Part shown: positions 14,932-24,272 of the stretch, one piece after another | Layout: every line of letters starts with the position of its first letter | Position numbering within the stretch: the stretch's first letter is position 1 | From: CAZZBK01 sp964652155 | GTDB taxonomy: Bacteria; Planctomycetota; Planctomycetia; Pirellulales; PNKZ01 | Length of the DNA stretch: 38,937 nucleotides | Direction: 5' to 3' | Assembly (NCBI GenBank): GCA_964652155.1 | Contig: CAZZBK010000040.1 | Span: forward strand, 1-38,937 | Translations under genes and position numbers: made by a program | The notes under the pieces: model-generated | The model's database searches: none | What the model saw: the letters and a program-made list of their open reading frames with translations, nothing else | What the model was told of the DNA's origin: nothing

Positions 14932-17439
14932 TTATTGGATGTATCTAAACTCGGCCGACGCCAAAATGGCCTGGCAAAAACTGGTCCAGGCCTCGGCCTT
15001 GGGATTCGTTTTCGGCTGGGGCTTTTCGTTGCGGACGGCCGCTTCGTATTCGGCAAGATAGCGGGTCGAGTGCGAAATCTCCCGGGCCGTCGGCGTCCGG
15101 CCCAAGGTTAGCCGATACGCCTCGCTGACCCGGTCCCCTTCGCTCTCCACGCTGAGTTCCAACAGGCGATCGGTCAGCGCACGCGCTTGCTGACGGACAA
15201 ACGAGTCGTTCAACAGGTACAAGGCCTGCGTGGCGACCGTCGTGGTTTCTCGACTGCCGGTCACCATTCCTTGTTCGGCAAAATCAAACACCTCGAGCGA
15301 GCGGGGCGTCAGGCCGCGCAACAGCGGCAGGTAAATGCTGCGATGCGGGCTGGAGAGCGCGTGCGCTTCGAGCCGCTTGGCCTCCGCGCCGTCATTGCGC
15401 AGCTCAACGACTTTGAACTGCTGGGCCGGCGATCCCTCGGGACGGCTCAGTTCGAGCCGCCCGGCCACAGAGAGCATCGCATCGCGGGTTTCTTCCGCGT
15501 CGAGCCGACGCGGCGCGTGCCGCCAGATCAGGCGGTTGCCCGGATCCACGTCGAGATGCTTGGCCGGCGCTTCTGAATCCAACTGATAAGCCCGGCTGAG
15601 CACAATGCTGCGCACAAGCTTCTTGACCGACCAGTCGTCCGCCATGAACCGCGTCGAAAGATGATCGAGCAAGTCGGGGTGCGAGGGTAAATCTCCCGTG
15701 ACGCCAAAATTATCCACGCTGCTGACCAAGCCCTCGCCGAAGAGATGGAGCCAAATTCGATTGGCCATGACCCGCGAGGTGAGCGGGTTGTGCTTGCTGG
15801 AGAGCCACTCGGCGAGTTCCAGCCGTCCGCTGTGGCTCGGATCAATCGTGGGTGCGTGGGGCACCTTGAAGACCGAGAGAAAGCCGCGTGGGACCGTGGG
15901 GCCCAGCTTCTCGGCCTCGCCGCGGATGCGAATCTGTGTGTCGCCGACCGATTCCGCGTCACGCACGCCCAGCGCCACCGGCCCATGCGCCGCAGGATCG
16001 TTCAGGGTCAGCAATTCCTCCTGCATCTTTTTGACCTGAGCCCGCGCCGCGCCGATCGATTTCTCGCGTTCGGCATCGGTGGTGTTGTCTCCCGAGCCCT
16101 GCAACGACTGCAACTCCGCCTTCGCTTTGGCCAAGGCCAGCTTGGTCGGCTCGATCTTTTCACCCATCGCGGGGAGCTTGCCCGTGGGTGATCGCAGCGG
16201 CAGCAGCATGGCCGTGTCGTAGTAGTCGAGGCCTCCGCCCCCCATCTTGTTACGCACCCCGGCACAGCGCTGGCTGCTATGAAAGATGCCCGCCAGGGCG
16301 TAATAGTCGGCCGTGGGGATCGGATCGAACTTGTGATCGTGGCACCGGGCGCAGCTCACGGTCAGTCCCAGGACGGCGCGGCTGACCGTATCGATCTGCT
16401 CGTCGATGTTGTCCATTACGAACCGGACTTTGAACCGCTGGTTGACATCACACACGCCCAGGGCCAAAAAACCGGTCGCCACCAACTGCTCGTCACGCTG
16501 CGCTTGCGAATCGGCCTTCAGCAGATCGCCGGCAATCTGCTCGCGCAAAAAGCGGTCGTACGGCTTGTCGCTGTTGAACGAGTCGATGACGTAATCGCGA
16601 TATCGCCACGCGTGCGGATAAACGACATTCCGGGCCGAGCCGGTCGACTCTCCGTAGCGGGCCACGTCGAGCCAGTGTCGCCCCCAGCGCTCGCCGAATT
16701 GCGGCGAGGCCAACAGCCGATCGACCAGTCGCTCGGTCGCCGCGCGCAGGCTCGTGCTGGCCACATCGCTCAGAAACGCCTGCACCTCCTCATACCGGGG
16801 CGGCAGGCCATTTAGGTCAAACGTCATGCGGCGAATCAGTTCTTCGGGCGAGGCGTCCTTGACCGGGGCCAAACCCTTCGCTTCCAACGCGGCGAGGACA
16901 AAGCGATCCAGGTCGTCGCGCGCCCATGCGCCATTCTTAACGTCTGGCACCCGCGGCGCACGCAAAGCCTGCCAAGCCCAATGCTCGGCGCGCAGCTTGG
17001 CATATTCCGGTGGGGCGCGCCCCAGCTTGACCGTCGCTTGCACCTCGGGCCAAGCCGCCCCGTCCTTGATCCATCGCGCCACGTCGGCGATCTGCTCCTC
17101 CGTGAGCTGCTCCTTGGGAGGCATCTTGAGCTCGCGATGCGTATGCCGAATCGCTTGCATCAGCAGGCTCTTCTCCGGATCGCCGGGCACCACCGCCGGG
17201 CCACGATCTCCGCCCGCGATCAAGCCATTGCGATCATCCACGCGCAAGCCGCCGCGCGAGTTCGTATTGGCCGAGTGGCAGTTGAAGCAATGCGCCACGA
17301 AGACCGGCCGAACCTTCTTCTCGAAAAACTCGAGCGCGGCCTTGGGGGTCTTCCCCGTACTCTGAGCCCCCGCCAGCAGCGGCGCAAACAGGGTCACGAA
17401 CCCGACACAGCACGGTAACAGGCGTCGGCTGCAAGGCAT
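14932..17439 (-). CDS. DUF1549/DUF1553 protein with planctomycete cytochrome domain
   Basis: Protein of 835 residues, start ATG at 17439. A signal peptide (LLPCCVGFVTLFAPLLAGA) leads to a PSCyt1-type haem domain: CFNCH at residues 51-55, a likely axial Met at 106 in ELKMPP, and the conserved LRVDDRNGLIAGGDRGPAVV between them. DUF1549 follows (about 150-370, with WGRHWLDVARYGES and a second CARCHDHKFDP that could also bind haem or metal). DUF1553 ends the protein (about 540-800: LTSRVMANRIWLHLFGEGLV, RRLDAEETRDAML). A coiled-coil-like Ala/Lys/Glu helix lies near 430-480. It is co-transcribed with the DUF1501 gene. Envelope location and redox or polysaccharide-related roles are proposed for this family; none is shown. 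Confidence 0.94.
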   Translation of the reverse strand: MPCSRRLLPCCVGFVTLFAPLLAGAQSTGKTPKAALEFFEKKVRPVFVAHCFNCHSANTNSRGGLRVDDRNGLIAGGDRGPAVVPGDPEKSLLMQAIRHTHRELKMPPKEQLTEEQIADVARWIKDGAAWPEVQATVKLGRAPPEYAKLRAEHWAWQALRAPRVPDVKNGAWARDDLDRFVLAALEAKGLAPVKDASPEELIRRMTFDLNGLPPRYEEVQAFLSDVASTSLRAATERLVDRLLASPQFGERWGRHWLDVARYGESTGSARNVVYPHAWRYRDYVIDSFNSDKPYDRFLREQIAGDLLKADSQAQRDEQLVATGFLALGVCDVNQRFKVRFVMDNIDEQIDTVSRAVLGLTVSCARCHDHKFDPIPTADYYALAGIFHSSQRCAGVRNKMGGGGLDYYDTAMLLPLRSPTGKLPAMGEKIEPTKLALAKAKAELQSLQGSGDNTTDAEREKSIGAARAQVKKMQEELLTLNDPAAHGPVALGVRDAESVGDTQIRIRGEAEKLGPTVPRGFLSVFKVPHAPTIDPSHSGRLELAEWLSSKHNPLTSRVMANRIWLHLFGEGLVSSVDNFGVTGDLPSHPDLLDHLSTRFMADDWSVKKLVRSIVLSRAYQLDSEAPAKHLDVDPGNRLIWRHAPRRLDAEETRDAMLSVAGRLELSRPEGSPAQQFKVVELRNDGAEAKRLEAHALSSPHRSIYLPLLRGLTPRSLEVFDFAEQGMVTGSRETTTVATQALYLLNDSFVRQQARALTDRLLELSVESEGDRVSEAYRLTLGRTPTAREISHSTRYLAEYEAAVRNEKPQPKTNPKAEAWTSFCQAILASAEFRYIQ

Positions 17440-17537
17440 GGCTGGAACGCTCCCAATTCACACCATCAAAGGCAATTCATAAGCATGCACTAATCTAACA
17501 ATCCGGGCGATCGGATTCAATTCTTTTCGGCTGTTGG

Positions 17538-17743
17538 CCTGTGCCGACGTGTGAGCGTCTTCAAAGTTGGTAAATCAGAGGATCTGACATCAAGGGCATC
17601 ATTCAGCGGGTGGCTGGCGGTTTGCGTCTGCAAACCCCGGCTCACTTCGAGGCGGTGTCACATGTCACTCGCCGGGGTTTGCTTCGCAAACCACCAGCCA
17701 CCCACAACGCTGGCGCTCACACCTGTGCCGACGTGTGAGCGTC
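17538..17743 (-). mobile_element. MITE-like structured element, copy B (reverse orientation), with 22-bp direct repeats
   Basis: A perfect 22-bp direct repeat occurs at 17538-17559 and 17722-17743. Read on the minus strand, the 162 bp between them have the same parts as copies A and C: a head TGTGAGCGCCAGCGTTGT, an arm (17671-17703), a loop, an arm (17608-17641) and a 48-nt tail with ATGCCCTTGATGTCAG, matching the tail of copy A. The arm hairpin is GGTTTGC-GTCT-GCAAACC here, so arm changes are compensated. The central loop, however, matches copy C on the plus strand. It lies between the DUF1549 gene start and the UDG gene end. Confidence 0.75.
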
Positions 17744-17869
17744 ACGAAAGTAGGTGAAAAAGACCCCTATTCCCTCTGGAAGAAGGTGGCCGAAGGCCGG
17801 ATCAGGGCCTGCTGAAGCTTCACAGCCCCTCATGTGGCGCGTGGTGCCCTGAGTGCGCCCGTCGGCCGC

Positions 17870-18658
17870 TTACAGCGTCACGCCCAACTCGGCCATGATG
17901 ATCTTCATATCGTCCCAGACGTCGCGCTTGGCGCTGGGATTGCGCAACAAATACGCCGGATGATACGTACACCGCACGCGAATGCCCTGATAGCTGTGAA
18001 ACGTGCCCCGCAGCTTGCCGATCGTGGCATCGGTTTCGAGCAGCGTTTGGGCCGCCACGCCCCCCAGACAGCAAATCATTTCGGGCCGAATGATTGCGAG
18101 CTGCCGGTCGAGGAACCCGCGACAATGGACCACTTCGTCGGCCTGCGGGGGCCGATTGTTGGGCGGCCGGCACTTGAGCACATTGAGAATGTAAACGTCT
18201 TCGCGCTTCAGCTTGCAGGCCTCGATGATCTTGCTGAGCAGTTGCCCGGCGCGGCCGACGAACGGTTCCCCTTGCTCATCCTCGTCGGCTCCCGGTGCCT
18301 CGCCCACAAAGCAGAGCCGGGCCAGCGGGTTGCCAACGCCAAACACGGTCTGCGTGCGGGTCGAGGCCAACTCGCCACACTGCCGACACGCAGTCACCTC
18401 GCCACGAATGATATCGAGCGCGGCGTTGCGCTCGGCCGGTGTTTTGAGCGCGACGACCTGAGGTGAAGCGGCGGGCTTTGCGGTCGGCTTGGACGTAGTG
18501 GGCGCGGCGGTGGTGGTTGCCGGTGCGGCGACCTGAGCCGACGCGGCTGGGGTCGCGCGGCGCTGGGGCTTGGGCATGTGCGTCACTCCCGCTCGTTGGA
18601 GCGAATCGAGCGCTTGGGTGGCCATGCGCCGCAACCGGGCTGAATCGGAGTCGCTCAT
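17870..18658 (-). CDS. Family 4 uracil-DNA glycosylase (Fe-S type)
   Basis: Protein of 262 residues, start ATG at 18658. It removes uracil from DNA in base-excision repair. The catalytic region has the family 4/5 motif GEAPGADEDEQGEPFVGRAG and the second motif HPAYLLRNP. Four cysteines suited to a [4Fe-4S] cluster are present: CRQC early in the domain, then C in LKCRPP and C in VVHC, 15 residues apart. The first 90 residues are a low-complexity Ala/Pro/Thr/Lys extension absent from minimal family 4 enzymes. Its function is unknown, possibly a tether. It lies 83 bp downstream of rfbC on the same strand. Confidence 0.93.
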   Translation of the reverse strand: MSDSDSARLRRMATQALDSLQRAGVTHMPKPQRRATPAASAQVAAPATTTAAPTTSKPTAKPAASPQVVALKTPAERNAALDIIRGEVTACRQCGELASTRTQTVFGVGNPLARLCFVGEAPGADEDEQGEPFVGRAGQLLSKIIEACKLKREDVYILNVLKCRPPNNRPPQADEVVHCRGFLDRQLAIIRPEMICCLGGVAAQTLLETDATIGKLRGTFHSYQGIRVRCTYHPAYLLRNPSAKRDVWDDMKIIMAELGVTL

Positions 18659-18741
18659 CGTGTGGTGTTCTCGGTCGAGGGCGTGGGTCAACGGCGCAGG
18701 CACTCGACCCCGCACCGGCCCAATCGCTGGACCAGCCCACT

Positions 18742-19374
18742 TTAGCGTGGACGAACCCTTACGCCCAGCGGCGTTTTGAGCGGATCCTCGTGCGCGCTGC
18801 CGAGCCGCGTGAGCTGCTGCGCGTCGCGGAGTTCGGGCAACAGTTCGGCGAGCGTCTTGCCCCGGCGGTCCTTGTCCGACAGCAGCGGCTCGGCGACGGG
18901 CCACTGCACCGCCACCTGCGGATCGCTCCACAGCAGCGTGCGGTCAAACTGCGGCGCGTAGAAATCGGTGCACTTGTAGAGAATCTCGGCCGTGTCGCTC
19001 GTGGCACAAAAACCGTGCGCCAGCCCCGGCGGAATATACAACTGCCACATGTTCTCGCAGTTGAGCCGGATGCCGTACCATTGGCCGAACGTGGGCGAAT
19101 CGAGGCGCAAATCGACGGCGACGTCGAAAATCTCCCCTTGCAACACGCGGATCAGCTTGCCCTGCGGCTGCTGGACCTGAAAATGCAAGCCACGCAGCGT
19201 GCCCCCCACGCTCCGCGAGTGATTGTCCTGCACAAAGTCCCAATCGAGCCCCAACTCCTGGAACTCCTGGCGATGGTACGTCTCGAGGAAGAACCCTCGC
19301 GCGTCCCGAAACACGGTCGGTTCGATCACCACGACCCCAGCGAGGGGCGTTTCGTGGACGGTCAGCTTGCCCAT
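18742..19374 (-). CDS. rfbC: dTDP-4-dehydrorhamnose 3,5-epimerase
   Basis: Cupin-fold epimerase of 210 residues in dTDP-L-rhamnose synthesis, acting on dTDP-4-keto-6-deoxyglucose. The ATG at 19374 is preferred to the TTG two codons earlier. Diagnostic segments: FRDARGFFLETYH, DNHSRSVGGTLRGLHFQ (catalytic His in GLHFQ), QGKLIRVLQGEIFDVAVDLR, and IPPGLAHGFCATSDTAEILYK. The C-terminus LLSDKDRRGKTLAELLPELR is standard. The other rhamnose genes (rmlA, B, D) are not adjacent, which is common in planctomycetes. It is divergent from the ZIP transporter gene. Confidence 0.94.
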   Translation of the reverse strand: MGKLTVHETPLAGVVVIEPTVFRDARGFFLETYHRQEFQELGLDWDFVQDNHSRSVGGTLRGLHFQVQQPQGKLIRVLQGEIFDVAVDLRLDSPTFGQWYGIRLNCENMWQLYIPPGLAHGFCATSDTAEILYKCTDFYAPQFDRTLLWSDPQVAVQWPVAEPLLSDKDRRGKTLAELLPELRDAQQLTRLGSAHEDPLKTPLGVRVRPR

Positions 19375-19618
19375 ACTCAAGGCCTCGAGGGAACGCGATA
19401 CGGCTGAAGAAACTTGGCTCGTTACAATTATGGCGTCGATTGCGGCACAGGCAACGAAAATGAAGCGCGAGCGCCGCTGGGCACGCGGTCGATCGTGCCG
19501 ATTATGATAGCCCGCCCGAACATACCGCCGCTTTGTCCCCTTGCCCCCGTTGATTTTGTCAGCCCGGCAGCCTATTGTCGACCGTTTGATCTTCGCTCTT
19601 CTCTGGGGCGTCTTGGCA

Positions 19619-20521
19619 ATGTGGCCTACGGTTCTGGTTCTCCTCTATAGCCTGCTCATCGTCTCGGCCAGCCTGCTGGGGGGCTGGTTGCCGATGCTCG
19701 TGCGCCTCACCCATACGCGCATGCAAATCGTCATGAGCTTCGTGGCGGGGCTGATGCTCGGCGTGGGCCTGTTTCACATGCTGCCCCATGCGGCCAGCGA
19801 ACTCGGCTCGATCGATCACGCCGTCGTCGCCCTGATGGCCGGCCTGCTCACGATGTTCTTCCTCGTCCGCATGTTCCACTTTCACGAACATGGACCCATC
19901 GAACTCGAACCCGCCGAGCATGCGTTGGCCCACCACGAGCACGCCCCCGCTTGTCAGCACGAGCACCCCCACGCTCATGCCCACGACGCAGGCCAACACC
20001 CCTATAGCTGGCTGGGCGTGGCCGTCGGCCTGTCGCTGCACACCGCGCTCGATGGCATGGCGCTCGGGGCGGCCATTGTGGCCGACGCGCGTCATCAGCC
20101 CAGCCCGCTCTTGCTCGGGCTCGGCACGTTCCTCGCCATCCTCATGCACAAGCCGCTCGACGCGCTCTCGATCACCTCGCTCATGTCCGAGCGCCACTGG
20201 CCCCCTTACGTCCGGCAGATGGTCAACGCCGGTTTCGCGCTCATGTGTCCGATCGGAGCCTTGCTGTTCTGGATTGGCCTGAGCCAATTGGCCATCGATC
20301 AACAGCCGATCATCGGCGCGGCGCTGGCCTTCTCGGCCGGCGTGTTCCTGTGCATCGCGCTGGGCGACCTGCTCCCCGAATTGCAGTTTCACGCCCACGA
20401 TCGGATCAAGCTCTCGGCGGCCCTGCTGTTGGGCGTCGCGCTCGCCTACGGCATCGGGTTCTTGGAACCCAGCGGTCAACATGCCCTTCACAATCACCTG
20501 CCGCCGCCGCAGGGACCATGA
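19619..20521 (+). CDS. ZIP family metal transporter
   Basis: Membrane protein of 300 residues that should import divalent metals such as zinc. The ATG at 19619 is preferred; in-frame upstream TTG starts (to 19541) add residues of no membrane character. Eight hydrophobic segments are recognisable. Between the third and fourth lies a His-rich cytosolic loop with HFHEHG, HHEHAPACQHEHPHAHAHD, typical of ZIP proteins. The metal-site helices are GLSLHTALDGMALGAAI (HxxxDGxxxG) and ILMHKPLDALS; the second lacks the usual HExxE form, having HKPLD, which may alter metal choice. It converges with smc, with only 39 bp between the two stops. Confidence 0.9.
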   Translation: MWPTVLVLLYSLLIVSASLLGGWLPMLVRLTHTRMQIVMSFVAGLMLGVGLFHMLPHAASELGSIDHAVVALMAGLLTMFFLVRMFHFHEHGPIELEPAEHALAHHEHAPACQHEHPHAHAHDAGQHPYSWLGVAVGLSLHTALDGMALGAAIVADARHQPSPLLLGLGTFLAILMHKPLDALSITSLMSERHWPPYVRQMVNAGFALMCPIGALLFWIGLSQLAIDQQPIIGAALAFSAGVFLCIALGDLLPELQFHAHDRIKLSAALLLGVALAYGIGFLEPSGQHALHNHLPPPQGP

Positions 20522-20560
20522 CGCCACGCGAGACAATGCCGTCCCGTCCTGCGTTAGCCG

Positions 20561-23500
20561 CTACGCGGCCTCGGTCTCGTCCTGCTCGCGCTCCGCGGCG
20601 GGGTCGATCCGCCCGTCCTCATGCACGTCGTCGAAGCGGACGGCCACGCGCTTGCTAATGCCCGACTCCTGCATCGTCACGCCGTAAAGCGTCGACGCGC
20701 AGGTCATCGTCTTCTTCGAGTGCGTGATGACGATGAACTGCGTCCAGGACAAAAACTCGCGCAATACGCCGGCAAAGCGTTCGATGTTCGCCTCGTCGAG
20801 CGCCGCGTCGACCTCGTCGAGCACGCAAAAGGGGCTGGGGCGATACTGAAAGATGGCCAGCAGCAAGGCCACGCAGGTCATCGTCTTCTCGCCGCCGCTC
20901 ATGAGCGAAATGCTGCGCAGCTCTTTGCCCGGCGGCCGGGCAATGATCTCGATGCCGCTCTCCAGCACGTCCTCGCCCGCCTCGAGCACGATGTCAGCCT
21001 GCCCGCCACCGAACAATTTGCGAAACAAGGCCTGGAAGTTGACTTTGACATGTTCGAGCGTCTCGACAAACAACCGCCGACTGTCGACATTGATCTTCTG
21101 TATGATTTGTTCGAGCGCCTGCTTGGCCTTGGTGAGGTCGGTGTGCTGCGCCGACAAGGCCGTGAAACGCTGCTCAAGGTCGTCCAGCTCCGCGAGCGCG
21201 TCGAGATTCACGTTCCCCAGGTTCTGCAATTTCCGCCGCAGCTCGCTGATCTCCTGCTCCACTTCGGACCGGGGTCGGCCATCGTCGCTCGGTTGCGATT
21301 CGAGCGCGGCCAGGTCGAGGCTGTAATCCTCGCGCATCCGTTCGGCGAGCGTGGTCCTCTCCAGACGCACTTCCTGCACCTGCAATTGCCGCTGGTGCAA
21401 TTGCTCCTCGAACTTGCGGACCTGGCCGCGATGAAGCTGCGCCTGCTGGGCCAGCTCGCCGCGCTCGACTCGGCCACGGTCGCGGATCGTCACGAACGCT
21501 TGGGTCTGCGCCGAGAGTTGTTCCTTGCGAGCATGAAGCTCCGCCGAGTGCGATTCGGCGCGGAGGATGCACAGTTGCGAGGCGCTCAGCCGGTGCTCGA
21601 TCTGCAGCAGCTCGCCGCGGCTTAAGTCGATCGCCTGCCGCCGCTCTTGCTGGTCGCGCTCGAATTGCTGCTGCCGCGAGAGCAGGTGATTCAGCCGGGC
21701 ATCGCTGCGGGCCTGCTCGACTTTCAGCTCGGTCGTGCGCTGCTCGGCGGCCTCACGCGCCAGTACCAACTCGCCGAGTCGGCTGGCCAAGGCGGTCAGT
21801 TGCTCCTCGGCGGCCAGGACTTGCTTCTCGGCTTCGTCGCGGTGTTGCTGGCACAGCCGACGTTGCTGCGTGGCCTCGGCGATCTTGAGCTCCGCGTCAC
21901 GCCGTTCGGCGACGATGCCCTGCCATTGCTCGTCGATCCGCGCGCGCTGCTGTTCGGCCGCTTGGATTTTACCCCGATGCTCGATAAGCGCCTGCTGCGC
22001 GGCAAGCTGCGCCTGGGCAGCTTGCTGTTGCTCTCGTTCGGCCAACTGACTTTGTTCCGCGAGGTGCTCGCAAATCGCGGCGTTCTGGGCGATGCCCAGC
22101 TCGAGTTCGTCGATCAGCTTGCGCAGGGCCCGCAACTCGCTCCGCCGCGACACCAGACCGGTCGTGGCATGGCGCGGCCCGACGTGCAGCGTGCCGTCGG
22201 CCGCGAGCAACTCGCCGTCGCGGGTCACGAACGCGCAGCCTTGACCGACGGTTCGCGAGAGCGTGAGCGCGTGGCTCAGTCGCTCGACGAGCCAGGTCGT
22301 GCCCAGCAGCCGCTCGACGAGCGGTTGAAAATCGCCGGCGGCCTCGACGAGCTGCGCCGCGCGGCCGATCACCCCCGGCTCCGGCGACAGATCCGCGCCG
22401 CTCGCCCCTCGCTCGCCGATCGTGCTCAGGCGAATGAACGCCACGCGCCCCGTGAGTGGGTAGGGTTGCTCGCTGAGCAGCGAGGTCAGCTCGTCGTCGG
22501 GGCCCACGACCACGTGCTGTCCGCATTCTCCCAGCGCGATGTCGATCAGCGGCGCGTACTCGACCGGCGCGCGAATCAAATCGGCGACCAGGCCATGCAC
22601 GTCGCGAAACGGTCCCGCGGTCGACTCACGCGCGTTGAGCAGCACTTCCTTGACGCCGGCGGTGAGCCCCTCGAAGCGGCTTTCCAATTCGGACAGCAGT
22701 GTGGCCCGCTCGACGGCCACGGCGTGACGTTGTCGCTGGTCGGCCAAATCGCGCGTGCGGCGCTGGAGTTCGCCACGCAATTCGTGCGTCTGGGCCAGCT
22801 TGGCCGTCAGGGCATGCTGCTGCTGCTCGGCAGCGCGGGTGAATTCGACTTGCTGTTCGATCAGGCTTTGCTGCTGCCGCTCGAGCGTTTCGCGCGTGGT
22901 GGTCAACTCGGCGAGCTGACGCTGCTGCCGCACGAGCGTGTCCTGCGCGGCGAGCAACTGCGTGTCGAACGACGAGATCTCGCGCCCCAAGGCCGCGCTG
23001 CTGCGCATGGCCTGCACGTGCGACGAGCGGCAGTACGACTCCTGTTGCCGCTGCGTGTCGAGCTGCGACAGCACTTCAGAGAGCCGACGCTCGTCGTGCG
23101 CGAGCCGCTCGACGAGCGCTTGGTGTTCGTGCTGCGCCTGCGAGAGCATGGCCAGCGTCTCGTGAACCTGTTGCCGCACGTCGCCGGCCCGCAGGTCGAG
23201 CCCCGAAAGCGTTTGACGTTGCCGCAGCAGTGCCTGCTCGCACTCGACGGTGCGGTCGGTCTCATGGGCGATGGTCGCTTCGCAGGCCAGCAGTTGCTCG
23301 CGGACCTCGGCCGTCAGCGCCTCGTGACGGCGCAGCGTATCGTCCTGCGTGGTCAAATCGGCGTCGAGCTGTTGCAGCCGCGCGTCGAGTTGCTCGACCT
23401 GCGCTTGGGTGTCGTCGCGAGAGCGCTCGAGTTCGGCCACCGCGGACTCGGCCGTGGTCAGCTTGTCCCCCAAGCCGCGCCAGTCGACGAGCGCCACCTG

Positions 23501-24178
23501 AGTGCGCAGCGCCTGCATGCGGTCGGCATACTCTTGATAGCGCCGCGCCTTGGTGGCCTGGAGCCGCACGCTGCGCAGCCGCCCCTCGACCTCGCTGACG
23601 ATGTCGCTCAGCCGCAGCAAATTCTGTTCGACCCGTTCGAGCCGTCGCAGCGACTCGACCTTCTTGGCCTTGAAGCGGCTGATGCCGGCGGCCTCTTCGA
23701 AGATCATCCGCCGATCGCGCGGAGACGACTGCAACATGCTGTCGACTTTGCCCTGCTCGATGACGCTGTAGGCCTCGGCGCCCACGCCTGTGCCAAAGAA
23801 CAACTCGCGAATGTCGCGCAGCCGGCTCGGCTGCCGATTGATGAGATACTCCCCTTCGCCGCTGCGGTACACGCGGCGCGTGATGTGCACCTCGTTCGTG
23901 TCGAGCGGCAACGCGCGCTTGGTGTTGTCAAAGGTCAGCGTCACTTCGGCCGTGTTGAGCGCGCCGCGGCTGCCTGAGCCGTTGAAGATGACGTCGGCCA
24001 TCTCTTTGCCGCGCAGGCTCTTGACACTCTGCTCGCCCAAGACCCATTTGATGGCGTCGACGACGTTCGACTTGCCCGACCCGTTGGGCCCGACCACGGC
24101 GGTGATGCCGCTCGGGAACTCGAATCGCGTTTTCTCCGCGAAGCTCTTAAAGCCAATGAGTTCGAGCGCCTTGAGCAT
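20561..24178 (-). CDS. smc: Chromosome segregation protein SMC
   Basis: Condensin ATPase of 1205 residues, start ATG at 24178. It entraps and compacts DNA with ScpA/ScpB, neither of which is in the window. Walker A is GPNGSGKSNVVDAIKWVLGE near residues 30-49. Two long coiled-coil arms rich in Gln, Glu, Arg and Leu run to about 500 and from about 690 to 1020. The hinge (about 515-680) contains GPFRDVHGLVADLIRAP and LIDIALGECGQHVVVG. The C-terminal head has the ABC signature LMSGGEKTMTCVALLLAI and Walker B FCVLDEVDAALDEANIERF. Length matches the family. It follows the FlgI+HEAT lipoprotein gene by 94 bp on the same strand, so the two may be co-transcribed. Confidence 0.97.
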   Translation of the reverse strand: MLKALELIGFKSFAEKTRFEFPSGITAVVGPNGSGKSNVVDAIKWVLGEQSVKSLRGKEMADVIFNGSGSRGALNTAEVTLTFDNTKRALPLDTNEVHITRRVYRSGEGEYLINRQPSRLRDIRELFFGTGVGAEAYSVIEQGKVDSMLQSSPRDRRMIFEEAAGISRFKAKKVESLRRLERVEQNLLRLSDIVSEVEGRLRSVRLQATKARRYQEYADRMQALRTQVALVDWRGLGDKLTTAESAVAELERSRDDTQAQVEQLDARLQQLDADLTTQDDTLRRHEALTAEVREQLLACEATIAHETDRTVECEQALLRQRQTLSGLDLRAGDVRQQVHETLAMLSQAQHEHQALVERLAHDERRLSEVLSQLDTQRQQESYCRSSHVQAMRSSAALGREISSFDTQLLAAQDTLVRQQRQLAELTTTRETLERQQQSLIEQQVEFTRAAEQQQHALTAKLAQTHELRGELQRRTRDLADQRQRHAVAVERATLLSELESRFEGLTAGVKEVLLNARESTAGPFRDVHGLVADLIRAPVEYAPLIDIALGECGQHVVVGPDDELTSLLSEQPYPLTGRVAFIRLSTIGERGASGADLSPEPGVIGRAAQLVEAAGDFQPLVERLLGTTWLVERLSHALTLSRTVGQGCAFVTRDGELLAADGTLHVGPRHATTGLVSRRSELRALRKLIDELELGIAQNAAICEHLAEQSQLAEREQQQAAQAQLAAQQALIEHRGKIQAAEQQRARIDEQWQGIVAERRDAELKIAEATQQRRLCQQHRDEAEKQVLAAEEQLTALASRLGELVLAREAAEQRTTELKVEQARSDARLNHLLSRQQQFERDQQERRQAIDLSRGELLQIEHRLSASQLCILRAESHSAELHARKEQLSAQTQAFVTIRDRGRVERGELAQQAQLHRGQVRKFEEQLHQRQLQVQEVRLERTTLAERMREDYSLDLAALESQPSDDGRPRSEVEQEISELRRKLQNLGNVNLDALAELDDLEQRFTALSAQHTDLTKAKQALEQIIQKINVDSRRLFVETLEHVKVNFQALFRKLFGGGQADIVLEAGEDVLESGIEIIARPPGKELRSISLMSGGEKTMTCVALLLAIFQYRPSPFCVLDEVDAALDEANIERFAGVLREFLSWTQFIVITHSKKTMTCASTLYGVTMQESGISKRVAVRFDDVHEDGRIDPAAEREQDETEAA

Positions 24179-24272
24179 ACTTGAACAGGGATTGAACGCG
24201 ACGCATGACTGCGTCGGCGGGGCCGATCAAAGGCCCTCGCCAGCAAAATTGCCGCGTCACCGAGCCCGATCC

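Noticed and set aside
14259..14948. 229-residue open frame antisense to the DUF1501 gene
   Set aside because: Shadow of a clear family member.
21647..23977. 776-residue open frame antisense to smc
   Set aside because: It lies wholly within the smc gene, whose motifs are unmistakable. Such shadows are common opposite GC-rich coiled-coil genes; the product has no domain pattern.
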